64,000 nucleotides of DNA from Labyrinthula sp. Ha (Eukaryota; Sar; Bigyra; Labyrinthulida; Labyrinthulaceae). Below are positions 1 through 9,350 of this stretch, one piece after another. The notes under the pieces are model-generated. The model did not search any database, was not told the DNA's origin, and saw only the letters and a program-made list of their open reading frames with translations. The translations under genes and the position numbers were made by a program. Numbering within the stretch: the first letter of the stretch is position 1; every line of letters starts with the position of its first letter. The stretch spans positions 1-64,000 of the forward strand of contig JAALGZ010000071.1 of NCBI GenBank assembly GCA_015227615.1, in the 5' to 3' direction.

Positions 1-939
1 TAAGTTAAATATCATCCCGAATTTTTACAGTTTCGCTGTAACTATATTGTCAGAGAAATTTAATTGTAAGACGCGAAATGAAGTATCAGAGCTGCTTTAA
101 TGTTTATTCTGCGGTAATCCAAGGAGATTGTATCCTGAGCTTATTAAAATTGTATTCCCTACCCGATTCTAATAAAAATTCTTCTGTACAATATGATAAG
201 CTGCATGAATCTGAAGATCATTATTAATCTTGAACCAAATAAAGCCACAGATGTCACTCTGGAAAAAGCAAGTATGCCTATTGCTCTTGATGATTCCTAA
301 CTGATATTTTACAATGTTTAAGTATACCACAGACTAATGAAGTTTAAGCCTTAATTTTTTTTAAGTAAGAAATAGAAGGAATATCTATACTTAGATCAGA
401 CTCCACTACAAAAAAGGCACATGCGCTAAGGTGCTGTGAGATTACTAACGTGTCAAAATATATTAGAGTAAATATAGATTATAAGAATGTGTTCTATACT
501 AAGAATTTTAATACCCCCGCACAATTAATTTTATTTGTGTTCTTAGAAATATACAGGTATGGTCATACTTTCCCTGAGAGAGCATCCTGTTAAGTTAATA
601 GAGAAGTAAACATATTATTTCCAAAAACTTTTTATTTCTTTAATTGATCCGATTATTGTGCAGGAATTTTAGAACCATAATTATTAACTTCTATTCTATA
701 ATTGCGTTAAATATTTAATTCGGAGAAAACATCTTTAGAGCTTTGTTTTGTTCTTCTTCCTTTATTTTCCTATCCTATCGTTTTTGTTTCCTAGTGCAGA
801 ACTTTCTCTAATATTTTTCTTGCTTCTTCTTCACTATACATTTAATCTTACCCCCCACAAGAGCAATCCCAAATTTTACTTGTATCATTTCCCATACCAA
901 CTCAACAAGGTTATTGATATATCGTTAGCGTGTAGGAGC
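1..939. other. Left flank, no gene seen
   Basis: AT-rich sequence with no reading frame that I can support. The longest open stretch, around 748-957, begins at TTG and is a low-complexity Phe/Leu-rich translation. The last four bases, GAGC at 936-939, are the left copy of the target duplication made by the retrotransposon that follows. Confidence 0.6.
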
Positions 940-1493
940 TGTTCAGGCAGCAGTTAGCTGGTTGTTATATTCTTTTTATGCTCTTAAACTTTTCTAGGGG
1001 TTACTAGGGAATGATATATATGATGGATATTTTGAGGCTCTTATTGCGTGCTAACTCATGATATCACGCAGTTTCAATGTAAAATATCCCTGGAATTTAA
1101 TGTGGAAAACTTTACATTAACGTGATTTATGGGGAAATCAAAGGTTCGCAATTCCGATACTGTGTTTCAATAACTTTTTTATTATTTTGCAAATAACGAC
1201 ATATCTAGGAAGGCTTACAACGATATTTATAATGGAATTTACCGGAACAAGAAGAATTTGTATATAATGGTATTGGAATACTACTAATATTCCGTGAAAA
1301 AGTACAAAATATGCTATAACCGTTTAGTAGTTAATTAATTGTGCAAAATTTAAGAAGAAATCTATTGTTCTTTTATCCTCGAGTTATTTACTGCATCTAT
1401 ATTAACTGCAGCAAGATATTATTATATTTTTAACACAAGTGTGGCCACGTCGACTGGAATTAGTTTGTATCAAGTAGACGAAAAACCTCAATA
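940..1493 (+). repeat. 5' LTR of the gypsy element
   Basis: 554 bp, beginning TGTTCAGG and ending CTCAATA. It repeats at 7955-8508 with two substitutions and no length change that I can find. The bases on either side differ between the two copies, which fixes both boundaries. It should hold the promoter and polyadenylation signals of the element. I did not map them. Confidence 0.95.
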
Positions 1494-1574
1494 TTGCAAT
1501 ATTGAAACGATTTTCCTTGTGTCCTTATATCATTCTGCAGAAGTAAACTTAGCTGAAAGATAAGCTTAAAAAAT

Positions 1575-4500
1575 ATGTCGGGTGAGGAGAATAACCGACC
1601 CCTTAATGCAGCTCAGGTGACGAAAATGTTCGAGGAGCTTAGCGCACAACAATTAACCAGTTTCTCAGAGATTATCAAAGGTATTTTGAACAGATCCCAG
1701 ATAGAGATTAAACAGCTTGAAGACTTTGAGCCACAGAACATTGAAAGATTCTTGCATGAGTATGATCGTTTAGCGCCTAAGCAGCAGCAACTAGTGGATT
1801 TAACTCAGCGATTAGGGAAAAGAGTGCATTATCATATGAAATGTCTAAAGAAGTTGGGAAGCAACGTGATTGTAGTGGGCTATCTAACGGAGAAGATGTA
1901 TGAACAGAAGCTCAGGAATTTCGAGACGGTAGCTGATTTGATAAAAGAGCATATAAGCTTCGATATGGATGTGAGAGAAGAAGAGGCAGTTGAAGTTCTA
2001 TTTAGCAAGGTCAAAGAATTATTGGAAAGATTACCTAGAGGAACAGATAAGAAGCCGAAAAATATAGCGAAGGCTATTATTAGTCTGCTCCCTGAACACA
2101 TATGGGTGAGACCAGCGGATGTTGAGAATCAACCAGCGTTAAGAGAAAGCGATAGGAGGAAATTGAAGGAATACATTATCAAGAGCATACCGCCTGAACA
2201 CATGTTGAATAGGGCGAAAGCATTTCTGAAGATGGAGACGAAAGTCAAGATGATGCAGCCTAAAGATGTAGTTCCAGTTAAGGAACTAAAGACTGTGTAT
2301 TTGGAAAAGTTTTTGTGCAACCATTGTTTTCGCTTTGGACATCATTCTTCTAGATGTAGAAGGGCTAATGAGCCAAGAGCCAATCGACCGAGTGAAGATA
2401 CGTTAAATCAGGAGTGGAAGAACTATATCGAGAGAAGAAAGAAGTGGAAGAAAGATGTGAAGAAAGTGAAACAAGATGCAAAATCGGTAGCAGATGAATC
2501 AGTAATTGAAAGCCAAGGGTCCCATGAAGAAATGTCCATATCTACGGAAGATATGTTATATGAAAATAAGGGGCTGAAGGAGGATGGAGAACTGATGATA
2601 CCATTTAGAACTCTCAGGAAGCAGGACAGCAAAGTAGTTGATTTCAGTCAGTTGAATACTAATTGTGAAGTTCGAACCAGGTTGAAAGAAGGAGGCGATT
2701 TTATCATGGCTTTGTTAGATAGTGGAGCATTCCGTAGCGCGGTGAATGGAAGGATGCGACAGTATTGTACGGAAATCACCAAGTTGAGAAAGCCGATGAA
2801 AGTTGTAGCTGCAGGAGGGAAGTTGTACTTAGTTTGGGAAGTGGCAAAAATACCGGAGGTGAGAGTATATCTTAGTAAAGATTCGAATAAAGTGGATTAT
2901 ATTTTCGAGAATGTTGAAGTGATGATTGTGAACTATGACAACTGGGATAACCTTATTATTGGAAATGACGTGTTGATGAAGTATCGATTAGATCCTATAT
3001 CTGCTTTGGAAAAGACTGTGCGAATTGAAGGGAGAAAGGTATCGAGCACGAAGCCGGAAGCAAGATTGGAGGTATTGGATGATTGGTTCTATGAAGTTAT
3101 GAGGAAAACGAAACATATTACCAGGAAGGTGAGAATAGCTTCATTAGGTTTGGATGTTTATAGGGAAAAGGTGGTAGGTCCAAGTTATATGGAACCAGTG
3201 TTTTTGCAAGGGAGAAATGATGTACAGGAGGTCAATAAAGTTCACACGCCAAACGAGTTGGGAAAAAGCGATCCAGTTGTATTTAGCGAAGATGAGGAAG
3301 AGGAGGATGAAGACTTCGACATTGAGAATATTGATGTGGGTGCTAACTTGGAGAAGTCACATGAGGAGGATCGTAAGACCATGGAGAGCAAGATCAAGGT
3401 TATGTTCAGGAATATGAAGTTGGAGATGTTCAAGGATTCGCCGATGATAAGAGATAAGTTTCAGAGGTTATTTATATCCCATGTTAGGGCTTTTGGGGAT
3501 GGTGACTCCCCCACAAAACTATCCTCTTTAACTCCGATTAGATGTGATTTATTACCTGGAAAACAGGTAGGAGTGTTAAACCAACATGCGTTGGGTTTTG
3601 AACAAGAGAAGTTTCTAGTGAAAAGAATAGACCAGATGCTGAAAGCTGGTATAATTAGGGTTAATGAGAACCCAACAACCGCCATGGCGGTATTAGTGGT
3701 CCCGAAAAAAGGACCAAAACGATTCAGACTAGTGGTCGATTTTAGACCTTTGAATCGTATTACTCAAAAGGTGAGCAATTCATTGCCACGTTTGGATTTA
3801 CAACTATCAAGAGCACGTGGAAAAACTTTATTTTCATCTTTTGACTTATTAAGTGGATTTGATTATCTGCCATGTGAAGAAAATACTGGAAAACTTTTCA
3901 CCTTTACTACTCCATGGGGAGTAGCATATTCATTCTGCGGTGCTCCACAAGGATGGAGTAACACGCCATCTTTATTCTCGATGCGTCAGATTGATCAAGT
4001 TTTAAATAAGTGTGGACTTTGGCCACAATCTTCTATGCAATGGATTGATGACACGGTGTTATTCGCTAATAGTCATGAGGAGATGTATGTTATTTTAAAG
4101 AAGTATTTGAGAAGAATAGAAGAAATGAATTTGAGAATAAACATCGATAAATGCGTGCTGCTAAATACAGAGGCTGAATTTTGTGGAAGGAAAGTGAATT
4201 CTTATGGATATTCTTTTTCAAGTACTTATGCTGAAGAACTTTTAAACAGAGCCAAGCCCAAGTTTTTGCACGAGTTGGCACAATTCATTTACACCGCAAA
4301 CTTTTTGTGTAGTGTTATTCCTGGGTTTGCGAAGATTAGGAAATTAGTGACTGGAAACTATAATATTACAGGGAAGCTGAAGGTGTTGGAAAGAAAACGT
4401 ATTCCTCTGATATGGAATGATGAATTAGAAAGCAGTTTCTCGCTTTTAAAGGATGCACTTAAGAAATCGTTACAAACTACTTTAGCTTATTATGATCATA

Positions 4501-6389
4501 ACAAGAATATATTCATCTTTTGTGATGCTTCAGAAGAATTTTGGAGTTTATTTCTAGCACAAACGGATGACAAGGTTGATTATGAAGATCCTCTTAAAAG
4601 CAAATACAAGATAGTTGCGTTAACAAGTGGGGTGTTTAGGAATTCAAGTTTCAATTGGCACATAAGTTGCAAGGAACTTTACCCTGTGGTTGCTGGATTA
4701 AAGAAATATCCGTATTTACTACTATTTAACGCAGCAGAAACTATATTATTCACTGACCATAAAAATTTGGTAGGAGTGCTTATGCCAGGTAACGTGAAGA
4801 TAAAAGCCTATGCTTCGCGGTTAGGACGATGGTCCATTGATTTCATGAAAATTGGATTAAAAGTATACCATATGGAAGGCGCAAAAAACGTACCTGCGGA
4901 TTGTTTAAGCAGATGGCTGAACCCGTTGAACAATGAAGAAAAGATGTTAACTTTTAGTCAAGATGATTTATTTAATTTATATGAATTTAATAAAATTGAT
5001 GAAGAGTCTTATTGGAAAGAAGTAGATACATATCATGTTTCAAGAAGACATCCGTCTCTCAATGCTCCAGTTGCAGCATCTTGGGGGGAAATGGATCAGG
5101 TATTTATTTTTAAGATGCAACAACGTGATTTTCCAAATATTAAAGAAGTTATGAAGAAAGATGGAAAGATTGTTTTAACTCAGTCTCTACTACCTCCCGC
5201 GATTTTTCATGCTCATTCAATTTATAATCATGGTGCTAGAAAGAATGAATTAAAGTTTTTGAAGGATAATTATATAGTTCAAGATGGATTAAATAAGTGC
5301 CTTGAAGATACGATGGACCGGATGAGAAAGCAGTGCTTACATTGTCAAAGGAGAAGTTTGATTGTTAAACGACCTCTTAATATCACTGAGTTTGGAGCCA
5401 GAGCAAGAGATATAATTTACACAGACTTTTTGTACGTGAACTCTTGTGGGTGGATTTTAACTATAATAGATAGTTTAACGAGGATAACTTCCTTATCTTT
5501 TACATCAGTGATTGACGCTAATGCAGTTTTAGAAGGGTTATGGAAATTTCATGCAAGCTTTCAACTGGGTCCTAAGTTCTCATTAGTGAGTGATCAAGGA
5601 AGCCATTTTGTCAATACTGTGGTTAAAAAGTTCATAATTCAGAGTGGTGGATCACACAAGATGACAGCAGCATATGTTTCTCAAACTGCTGGAACCGTGG
5701 AGGTCCAAAATCGTAATATTCTTCGGAATATGCGATCTTTAGTATCAGAATTTGGTTTAGGAAGTAATGAATGGCCTAAGTTGATACACATGATTCAAGG
5801 ATTTATGAATTCTACACCTTTAACTTGTAGAGGTCCTGAAAAGTTTACGCCATTTCAACTGCTACATGGTATAAAAACACAGCATGCTATTTTAGGAGAA
5901 GGTTTTATGGATATAACGAAGCGTGATTTAGGTAGATTGCGAGAAGAATCTAATAAGCTGGTAGTCAATATTGAACAGTATCAACGAGAAGCTTTTTCCA
6001 AAGGTTATGAATATAGAAAGAAGAGTAATTTACGTAAGAATCGCAAGACACATCCCATTCGATTTCATCCTGGGGAATACATTTTACTGTCAGAAAAAGG
6101 TATGGGTTCTAAAAATAAAGATAAAAGTAAACCGAAGTGGACTGGTCCTTTTCAAGTAAAAGAGATTATTTCGGAGCATCTTTATGTTGTTGAAGATCTT
6201 TATGGACAGAAAAGAACACGCCATTCTTGCTTGATGATTCCCTTTGCACCTAGTGCGTTTATTCCTAATGCTTCAACCCGAGCTGTGTATATAATGGATC
6301 GAGGTAAGTTAGGAGTGGAAAGAATTTGTGATCTAAAGAAGACAAAGGAAGGTGAGTTCAAGTTCAATATACAGTGGAAAGGATTCTAA
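1575..6389 (+). CDS. Gag-pol polyprotein of the gypsy element
   Basis: A 1604-residue polyprotein starting at an ATG in an A-rich leader, 81 bp after the 5' LTR. A Gag region comes first and ends in a CCHC zinc knuckle (CX2CX4HX4C, from residue 248). A retropepsin-type aspartic protease follows, with DSGA at about 382. Reverse transcriptase spans roughly 690-890; its catalytic motif reads WIDD, with the Asp pair at 825-826. RNase H follows, with FCDAS, a Glu in the SCKEL stretch and FTDH. The integrase has an HHCC-type zinc region near 1215-1260 and a DD35E triad at D1284, D1340 and E1376. The last 25 or so residues (VERI ... WKGF) look like a chromodomain, the histone-mark reader carried by chromoviruses. 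RT before IN places it in Ty3/gypsy. The Gag boundaries are inferred. Confidence 0.95.
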   Translation: MSGEENNRPLNAAQVTKMFEELSAQQLTSFSEIIKGILNRSQIEIKQLEDFEPQNIERFLHEYDRLAPKQQQLVDLTQRLGKRVHYHMKCLKKLGSNVIVVGYLTEKMYEQKLRNFETVADLIKEHISFDMDVREEEAVEVLFSKVKELLERLPRGTDKKPKNIAKAIISLLPEHIWVRPADVENQPALRESDRRKLKEYIIKSIPPEHMLNRAKAFLKMETKVKMMQPKDVVPVKELKTVYLEKFLCNHCFRFGHHSSRCRRANEPRANRPSEDTLNQEWKNYIERRKKWKKDVKKVKQDAKSVADESVIESQGSHEEMSISTEDMLYENKGLKEDGELMIPFRTLRKQDSKVVDFSQLNTNCEVRTRLKEGGDFIMALLDSGAFRSAVNGRMRQYCTEITKLRKPMKVVAAGGKLYLVWEVAKIPEVRVYLSKDSNKVDYIFENVEVMIVNYDNWDNLIIGNDVLMKYRLDPISALEKTVRIEGRKVSSTKPEARLEVLDDWFYEVMRKTKHITRKVRIASLGLDVYREKVVGPSYMEPVFLQGRNDVQEVNKVHTPNELGKSDPVVFSEDEEEEDEDFDIENIDVGANLEKSHEEDRKTMESKIKVMFRNMKLEMFKDSPMIRDKFQRLFISHVRAFGDGDSPTKLSSLTPIRCDLLPGKQVGVLNQHALGFEQEKFLVKRIDQMLKAGIIRVNENPTTAMAVLVVPKKGPKRFRLVVDFRPLNRITQKVSNSLPRLDLQLSRARGKTLFSSFDLLSGFDYLPCEENTGKLFTFTTPWGVAYSFCGAPQGWSNTPSLFSMRQIDQVLNKCGLWPQSSMQWIDDTVLFANSHEEMYVILKKYLRRIEEMNLRINIDKCVLLNTEAEFCGRKVNSYGYSFSSTYAEELLNRAKPKFLHELAQFIYTANFLCSVIPGFAKIRKLVTGNYNITGKLKVLERKRIPLIWNDELESSFSLLKDALKKSLQTTLAYYDHNKNIFIFCDASEEFWSLFLAQTDDKVDYEDPLKSKYKIVALTSGVFRNSSFNWHISCKELYPVVAGLKKYPYLLLFNAAETILFTDHKNLVGVLMPGNVKIKAYASRLGRWSIDFMKIGLKVYHMEGAKNVPADCLSRWLNPLNNEEKMLTFSQDDLFNLYEFNKIDEESYWKEVDTYHVSRRHPSLNAPVAASWGEMDQVFIFKMQQRDFPNIKEVMKKDGKIVLTQSLLPPAIFHAHSIYNHGARKNELKFLKDNYIVQDGLNKCLEDTMDRMRKQCLHCQRRSLIVKRPLNITEFGARARDIIYTDFLYVNSCGWILTIIDSLTRITSLSFTSVIDANAVLEGLWKFHASFQLGPKFSLVSDQGSHFVNTVVKKFIIQSGGSHKMTAAYVSQTAGTVEVQNRNILRNMRSLVSEFGLGSNEWPKLIHMIQGFMNSTPLTCRGPEKFTPFQLLHGIKTQHAILGEGFMDITKRDLGRLREESNKLVVNIEQYQREAFSKGYEYRKKSNLRKNRKTHPIRFHPGEYILLSEKGMGSKNKDKSKPKWTGPFQVKEIISEHLYVVEDLYGQKRTRHSCLMIPFAPSAFIPNASTRAVYIMDRGKLGVERICDLKKTKEGEFKFNIQWKGF

Positions 6390-6422
6390 GAGGCTTACAA
6401 CACATGGGAGCCTATAACTATT

Positions 6423-7895
6423 ATGATGGAGGATATCCCAAAGTTAGTAGTTGATTTTTTGAAGGATGATGTAAATACGTTGAAAATTGAATGCTTGGAA
6501 TACTTAAAGATCTTGTATTCTGAAAGTCCTTATTTTGCAGACCATATTTCAAAGATCCAGGAAAGTTTGGATATATCTGATTTAGCGAAAAAGTTTGAAG
6601 CAAAAATTATAATAGACTCGTCCGGAAATTGGTTTCAGAACAATTGGAGTTTATTTGAAGAGCAAACGTTGCGTTTAGTTATCATGAGTTTTGGAATGGG
6701 AGACTTTCAGAAGATAAGAGAATATATACCTGGAAAGAATAAGCAGCAAGTCTACACCAAATTGCAGCGAATGTTGATGAAACAGAGTTTAGAAGAATAT
6801 CATGGTTTAAGGATAGACATTTTGAAGGTAAGAAATGATAACATCAAGAATGCTGGTGGAAATTATATTAAATTAAAGATGTCCATGACTTTGCAAGCGA
6901 GAAAGAAAAGGGCTATTTTTACTAGGTGGAGGTATGCGAAGATGCACAATGCTAATAAAAATACAAGCAAACATCTGAAGGTTACATTTAATGTGACCAC
7001 TGTAGAAGGTTTAATGAAAATGAAGAAATATGCTGTTGAATGTAAAGAAAGGAATATGAAATGGGATGCTTATCCACAATGGAGTGGTTCTCTTGAGGAG
7101 TTGATATTGAGAGTGAATAATCTAGTTGTTAACGTACAAGCAAGACACGCTACTATTCGTGATAGATTAAAGACCCTGAATGAATTAGTTAAAGTTACAG
7201 ATAATTTGCCAGTGATGGATTCTGAAATGAAGATGGAGTTTTCTCGAACTACTAATTTAGTGAAAGTGGAGGACTTTAAGTTGAACTTTATTTGCTATTT
7301 ATGGAAGAAACCTTTTGGTTCAAGAGCTTTAAAGATGGATGTATTTGAATATTTAGCTAAGAAGAATATTTCTAGTGATGTGGTTGTCATAGATCCGCCA
7401 TATAAAGTGTTTAGCGACAATCCAACAAGAGGTCCTAGAATTGTGTACAAAACACTTGAAGATGAGAAATTAATGAATTTGGATTTACAAGCTTTTGGTG
7501 AGAATACTCTATTTTTTATATGGACTTTACGAAAGAAAAGACATGTGGCTTTAAAGATGTTAGAAAACAATCACTTGACGTTTTTAGGTAGATTACTGTG
7601 GATAAAAACAAGTAAATCAGGGAAAGTTGCCACAACGTTGGGTACCGTAGTAGGAAGTTGTGTGGAAGAATGTTTAATTTCTGTAAAAGGGGAACTACCG
7701 AGAAAAATGTTAAGGAGATATATTGGTCCAGAATGTTTATTTGGTTTGAAGCGAGGTAACTCTGAAAAACCCGTGGAATTTTATGATCTAATTGATGATT
7801 TATTCACTTCTGATACGAAGAAAGTTGAATTATTTGGAAGAAACAATAACCTAAGAAGAAATTGGACTACGGTGGGGATCGACCTGACATTATAA
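6423..7895 (+). CDS. Myb/SANT plus MT-A70-type adenine methyltransferase carried by the retrotransposon
   Basis: A 490-residue protein encoded between pol and the 3' LTR. Residues about 73-118 form a Myb/SANT-like helix-turn-helix: a Trp near its start, paired Glu, a GxGD turn, a GK-x-x-QV recognition helix and a Leu-rich end. The C-terminal half, about 290-490, matches the MT-A70 family (METTL3/METTL14/METTL4 and ciliate MTA1 kin). It has the catalytic DPPY at 324-327, a WIKT strand, a Lys-Pro followed by an acidic helix, and the ELFGR ... NW signature near 469-481. Family members move a methyl group from S-adenosylmethionine to the N6 of adenine in RNA or DNA. DPPY rather than EPPL suggests an active enzyme. 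Whether it acts on DNA or RNA cannot be told from sequence. The middle part, about 120-290, is basic and unrecognised. This is not a normal retrotransposon gene. Confidence 0.88.
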   Translation: MMEDIPKLVVDFLKDDVNTLKIECLEYLKILYSESPYFADHISKIQESLDISDLAKKFEAKIIIDSSGNWFQNNWSLFEEQTLRLVIMSFGMGDFQKIREYIPGKNKQQVYTKLQRMLMKQSLEEYHGLRIDILKVRNDNIKNAGGNYIKLKMSMTLQARKKRAIFTRWRYAKMHNANKNTSKHLKVTFNVTTVEGLMKMKKYAVECKERNMKWDAYPQWSGSLEELILRVNNLVVNVQARHATIRDRLKTLNELVKVTDNLPVMDSEMKMEFSRTTNLVKVEDFKLNFICYLWKKPFGSRALKMDVFEYLAKKNISSDVVVIDPPYKVFSDNPTRGPRIVYKTLEDEKLMNLDLQAFGENTLFFIWTLRKKRHVALKMLENNHLTFLGRLLWIKTSKSGKVATTLGTVVGSCVEECLISVKGELPRKMLRRYIGPECLFGLKRGNSEKPVEFYDLIDDLFTSDTKKVELFGRNNNLRRNWTTVGIDLTL

Positions 7896-7954
7896 AGCTA
7901 GTGGGAAGGATAAACTAGCGTGAGATATGATATAGTTACGAGCATGGAGGGCGG

Positions 7955-8508
7955 TGTTCAGGCAGCAGTTAGCTGGTTGTTATATTCTTTTTATGCTCTT
8001 AAACTTTTCTAGGGGTTACTAGGGAATGATATATATGATGGATATTTTGAGGCTCTTATTGCGTGCTAACTCATGATATCACGCAGTTTCAATGTAAAAT
8101 ATCCCTGGAATTTAATGTGGAAAACTTTACATTAACGTGATTTATGGGGAAATCAAAGGTTCGCAATTCCGATACTGTGTTTCAATAACTTTTTTATTAT
8201 TTTGCAAATAACGACATATCTAGGAAGGCTTACAACGATATTTATAATGGAATTTACCGGAACAAGAAGAATTTGTATATAATGGTATTGGAATACTACT
8301 AATATTCTGTGAAAAAGTACAAAATATGCTATAACCGTTTAGTAGTTAATTAATTGTGCAAAGTTTAAGAAGAAATCTATTGTTCTTTTATCCTCGAGTT
8401 ATTTACTGCATCTATATTAACTGCAGCAAGATATTATTATATTTTTAACACAAGTGTGGCCACGTCGACTGGAATTAGTTTGTATCAAGTAGACGAAAAA
8501 CCTCAATA
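7955..8508 (+). repeat. 3' LTR of the gypsy element
   Basis: 554 bp matching 940-1493 except for two substitutions. It is preceded by a short purine-rich tract (about 7946-7954) of the kind that primes plus-strand synthesis, and followed by GAGC, the right copy of the target duplication. Confidence 0.95.
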
Positions 8509-8512
8509 GAGC

Positions 8513-9105
8513 CCAAAAAATATACTGAAATGGACTCTCCATATATATGTTTTCGCTGCCTCGTCACTTGAATGCAGGAATTTAGAACAGTATTTACTCA
8601 CTATTTATCTTGAATATTGTAAATTAGAGAATAGGGTGCTTACGATATATTTTATTCCGATATGATTCCACCAAAGAAATCTTCTTGGATGCCATCCAAT
8701 AACTTGCCAATAGAGTAATTTTTAAAGTAAAAAATGTCAAATTATAAGGTGTGCATAGCAGAAGAATTTTATAAAAATTTCAATAAATTGATAAAAGATT
8801 CCAAAGGGTTTCAGAAGTAACTTGTGTCTGCATCTATATATATATATATGAATATTATTGTCGTACAAGGAGGACTTAGAGAAGACACATTAGTCAAGAG
8901 AATATAATTATCTCAAGCTTAGAGGGTTTGTAATGAAAATTTAATCTTTTTCATATTTTTGAAATCCTATTTTACTGGCGACAAATTTTGTGGGATATGA
9001 TATTCTCCTTTTGTCTGCATTTTCATAGGACTGTACACTAAAACCGTGAACTAATCTCTAAAGAGTGAATATTATTAACACTATGAAATTCAAATACTTA
9101 CCAAT
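8513..9105. other. Spacer between two gypsy elements, no gene seen
   Basis: About 0.6 kb of AT-rich DNA with a short TA microsatellite near 8834-8850 and no supportable coding region. Confidence 0.5.
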
Positions 9106-9109
9106 TCTA

Positions 9110-9350
9110 AATCTCTTATCTTAGTACTAACTAGTTCCTTGTGTATTCTTCTTGAAAGTTTGTGTTTTCATCTTTTATTATTAGTTATTAATTGTTGGTT
9201 CTCCACTTTGACATAAGCTGTAAGAGTGATTACAACTTCCATCTACCAATTAAATTGACACAATACATAATAAAATAACATCATCCTGCGAGTTTTTGGT
9301 GGCATGCTATAGCGGTTAACTACTGCTTTCATCTAGTTCCTAACGGTACA
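9110..9350 (-). repeat. Probable 3' LTR of the decayed gypsy element
   Basis: It shares an ordered series of short matches with 18.20-18.46 kb and 29.85-30.08 kb: a TTGGTT block, an AATTCTACCTA-like block, then TTCTAACGGTACA at the end. The right boundary is fixed by the shared end and by the adjacent purine tract on the minus strand. The left boundary is approximate. Confidence 0.55.

Larger units (their letters stand above)
940..8508 (+). mobile_element. Ty3/gypsy-type LTR retrotransposon carrying an MT-A70 methyltransferase
   Basis: A 7.57-kb element bounded by two 554-bp direct repeats that differ at only two positions. It is flanked by a 4-bp target duplication, GAGC, at 936-939 and 8509-8512. 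The order of parts is 5' LTR, gag, protease, reverse transcriptase, RNase H, integrase (so Ty3/gypsy order), a chromodomain-like end, then an additional reading frame with Myb/SANT and MT-A70 domains, a purine-rich tract at about 7946-7954 and the 3' LTR. I could not recognise a tRNA-type primer site just after the 5' LTR. The near-identity of the LTRs means a recent insertion. The element looks whole. A methyltransferase cargo in this position is not a standard part of the family. Confidence 0.95.

Noticed and set aside
1164-1508. Complementarity between GTTTCAATA in the LTR and TATTGAAAC just inside the element, as in self-priming gypsy elements
   Set aside because: Nine bases is short in AT-rich DNA, the internal site is six bases away from the LTR edge, and the transcription start is unknown.
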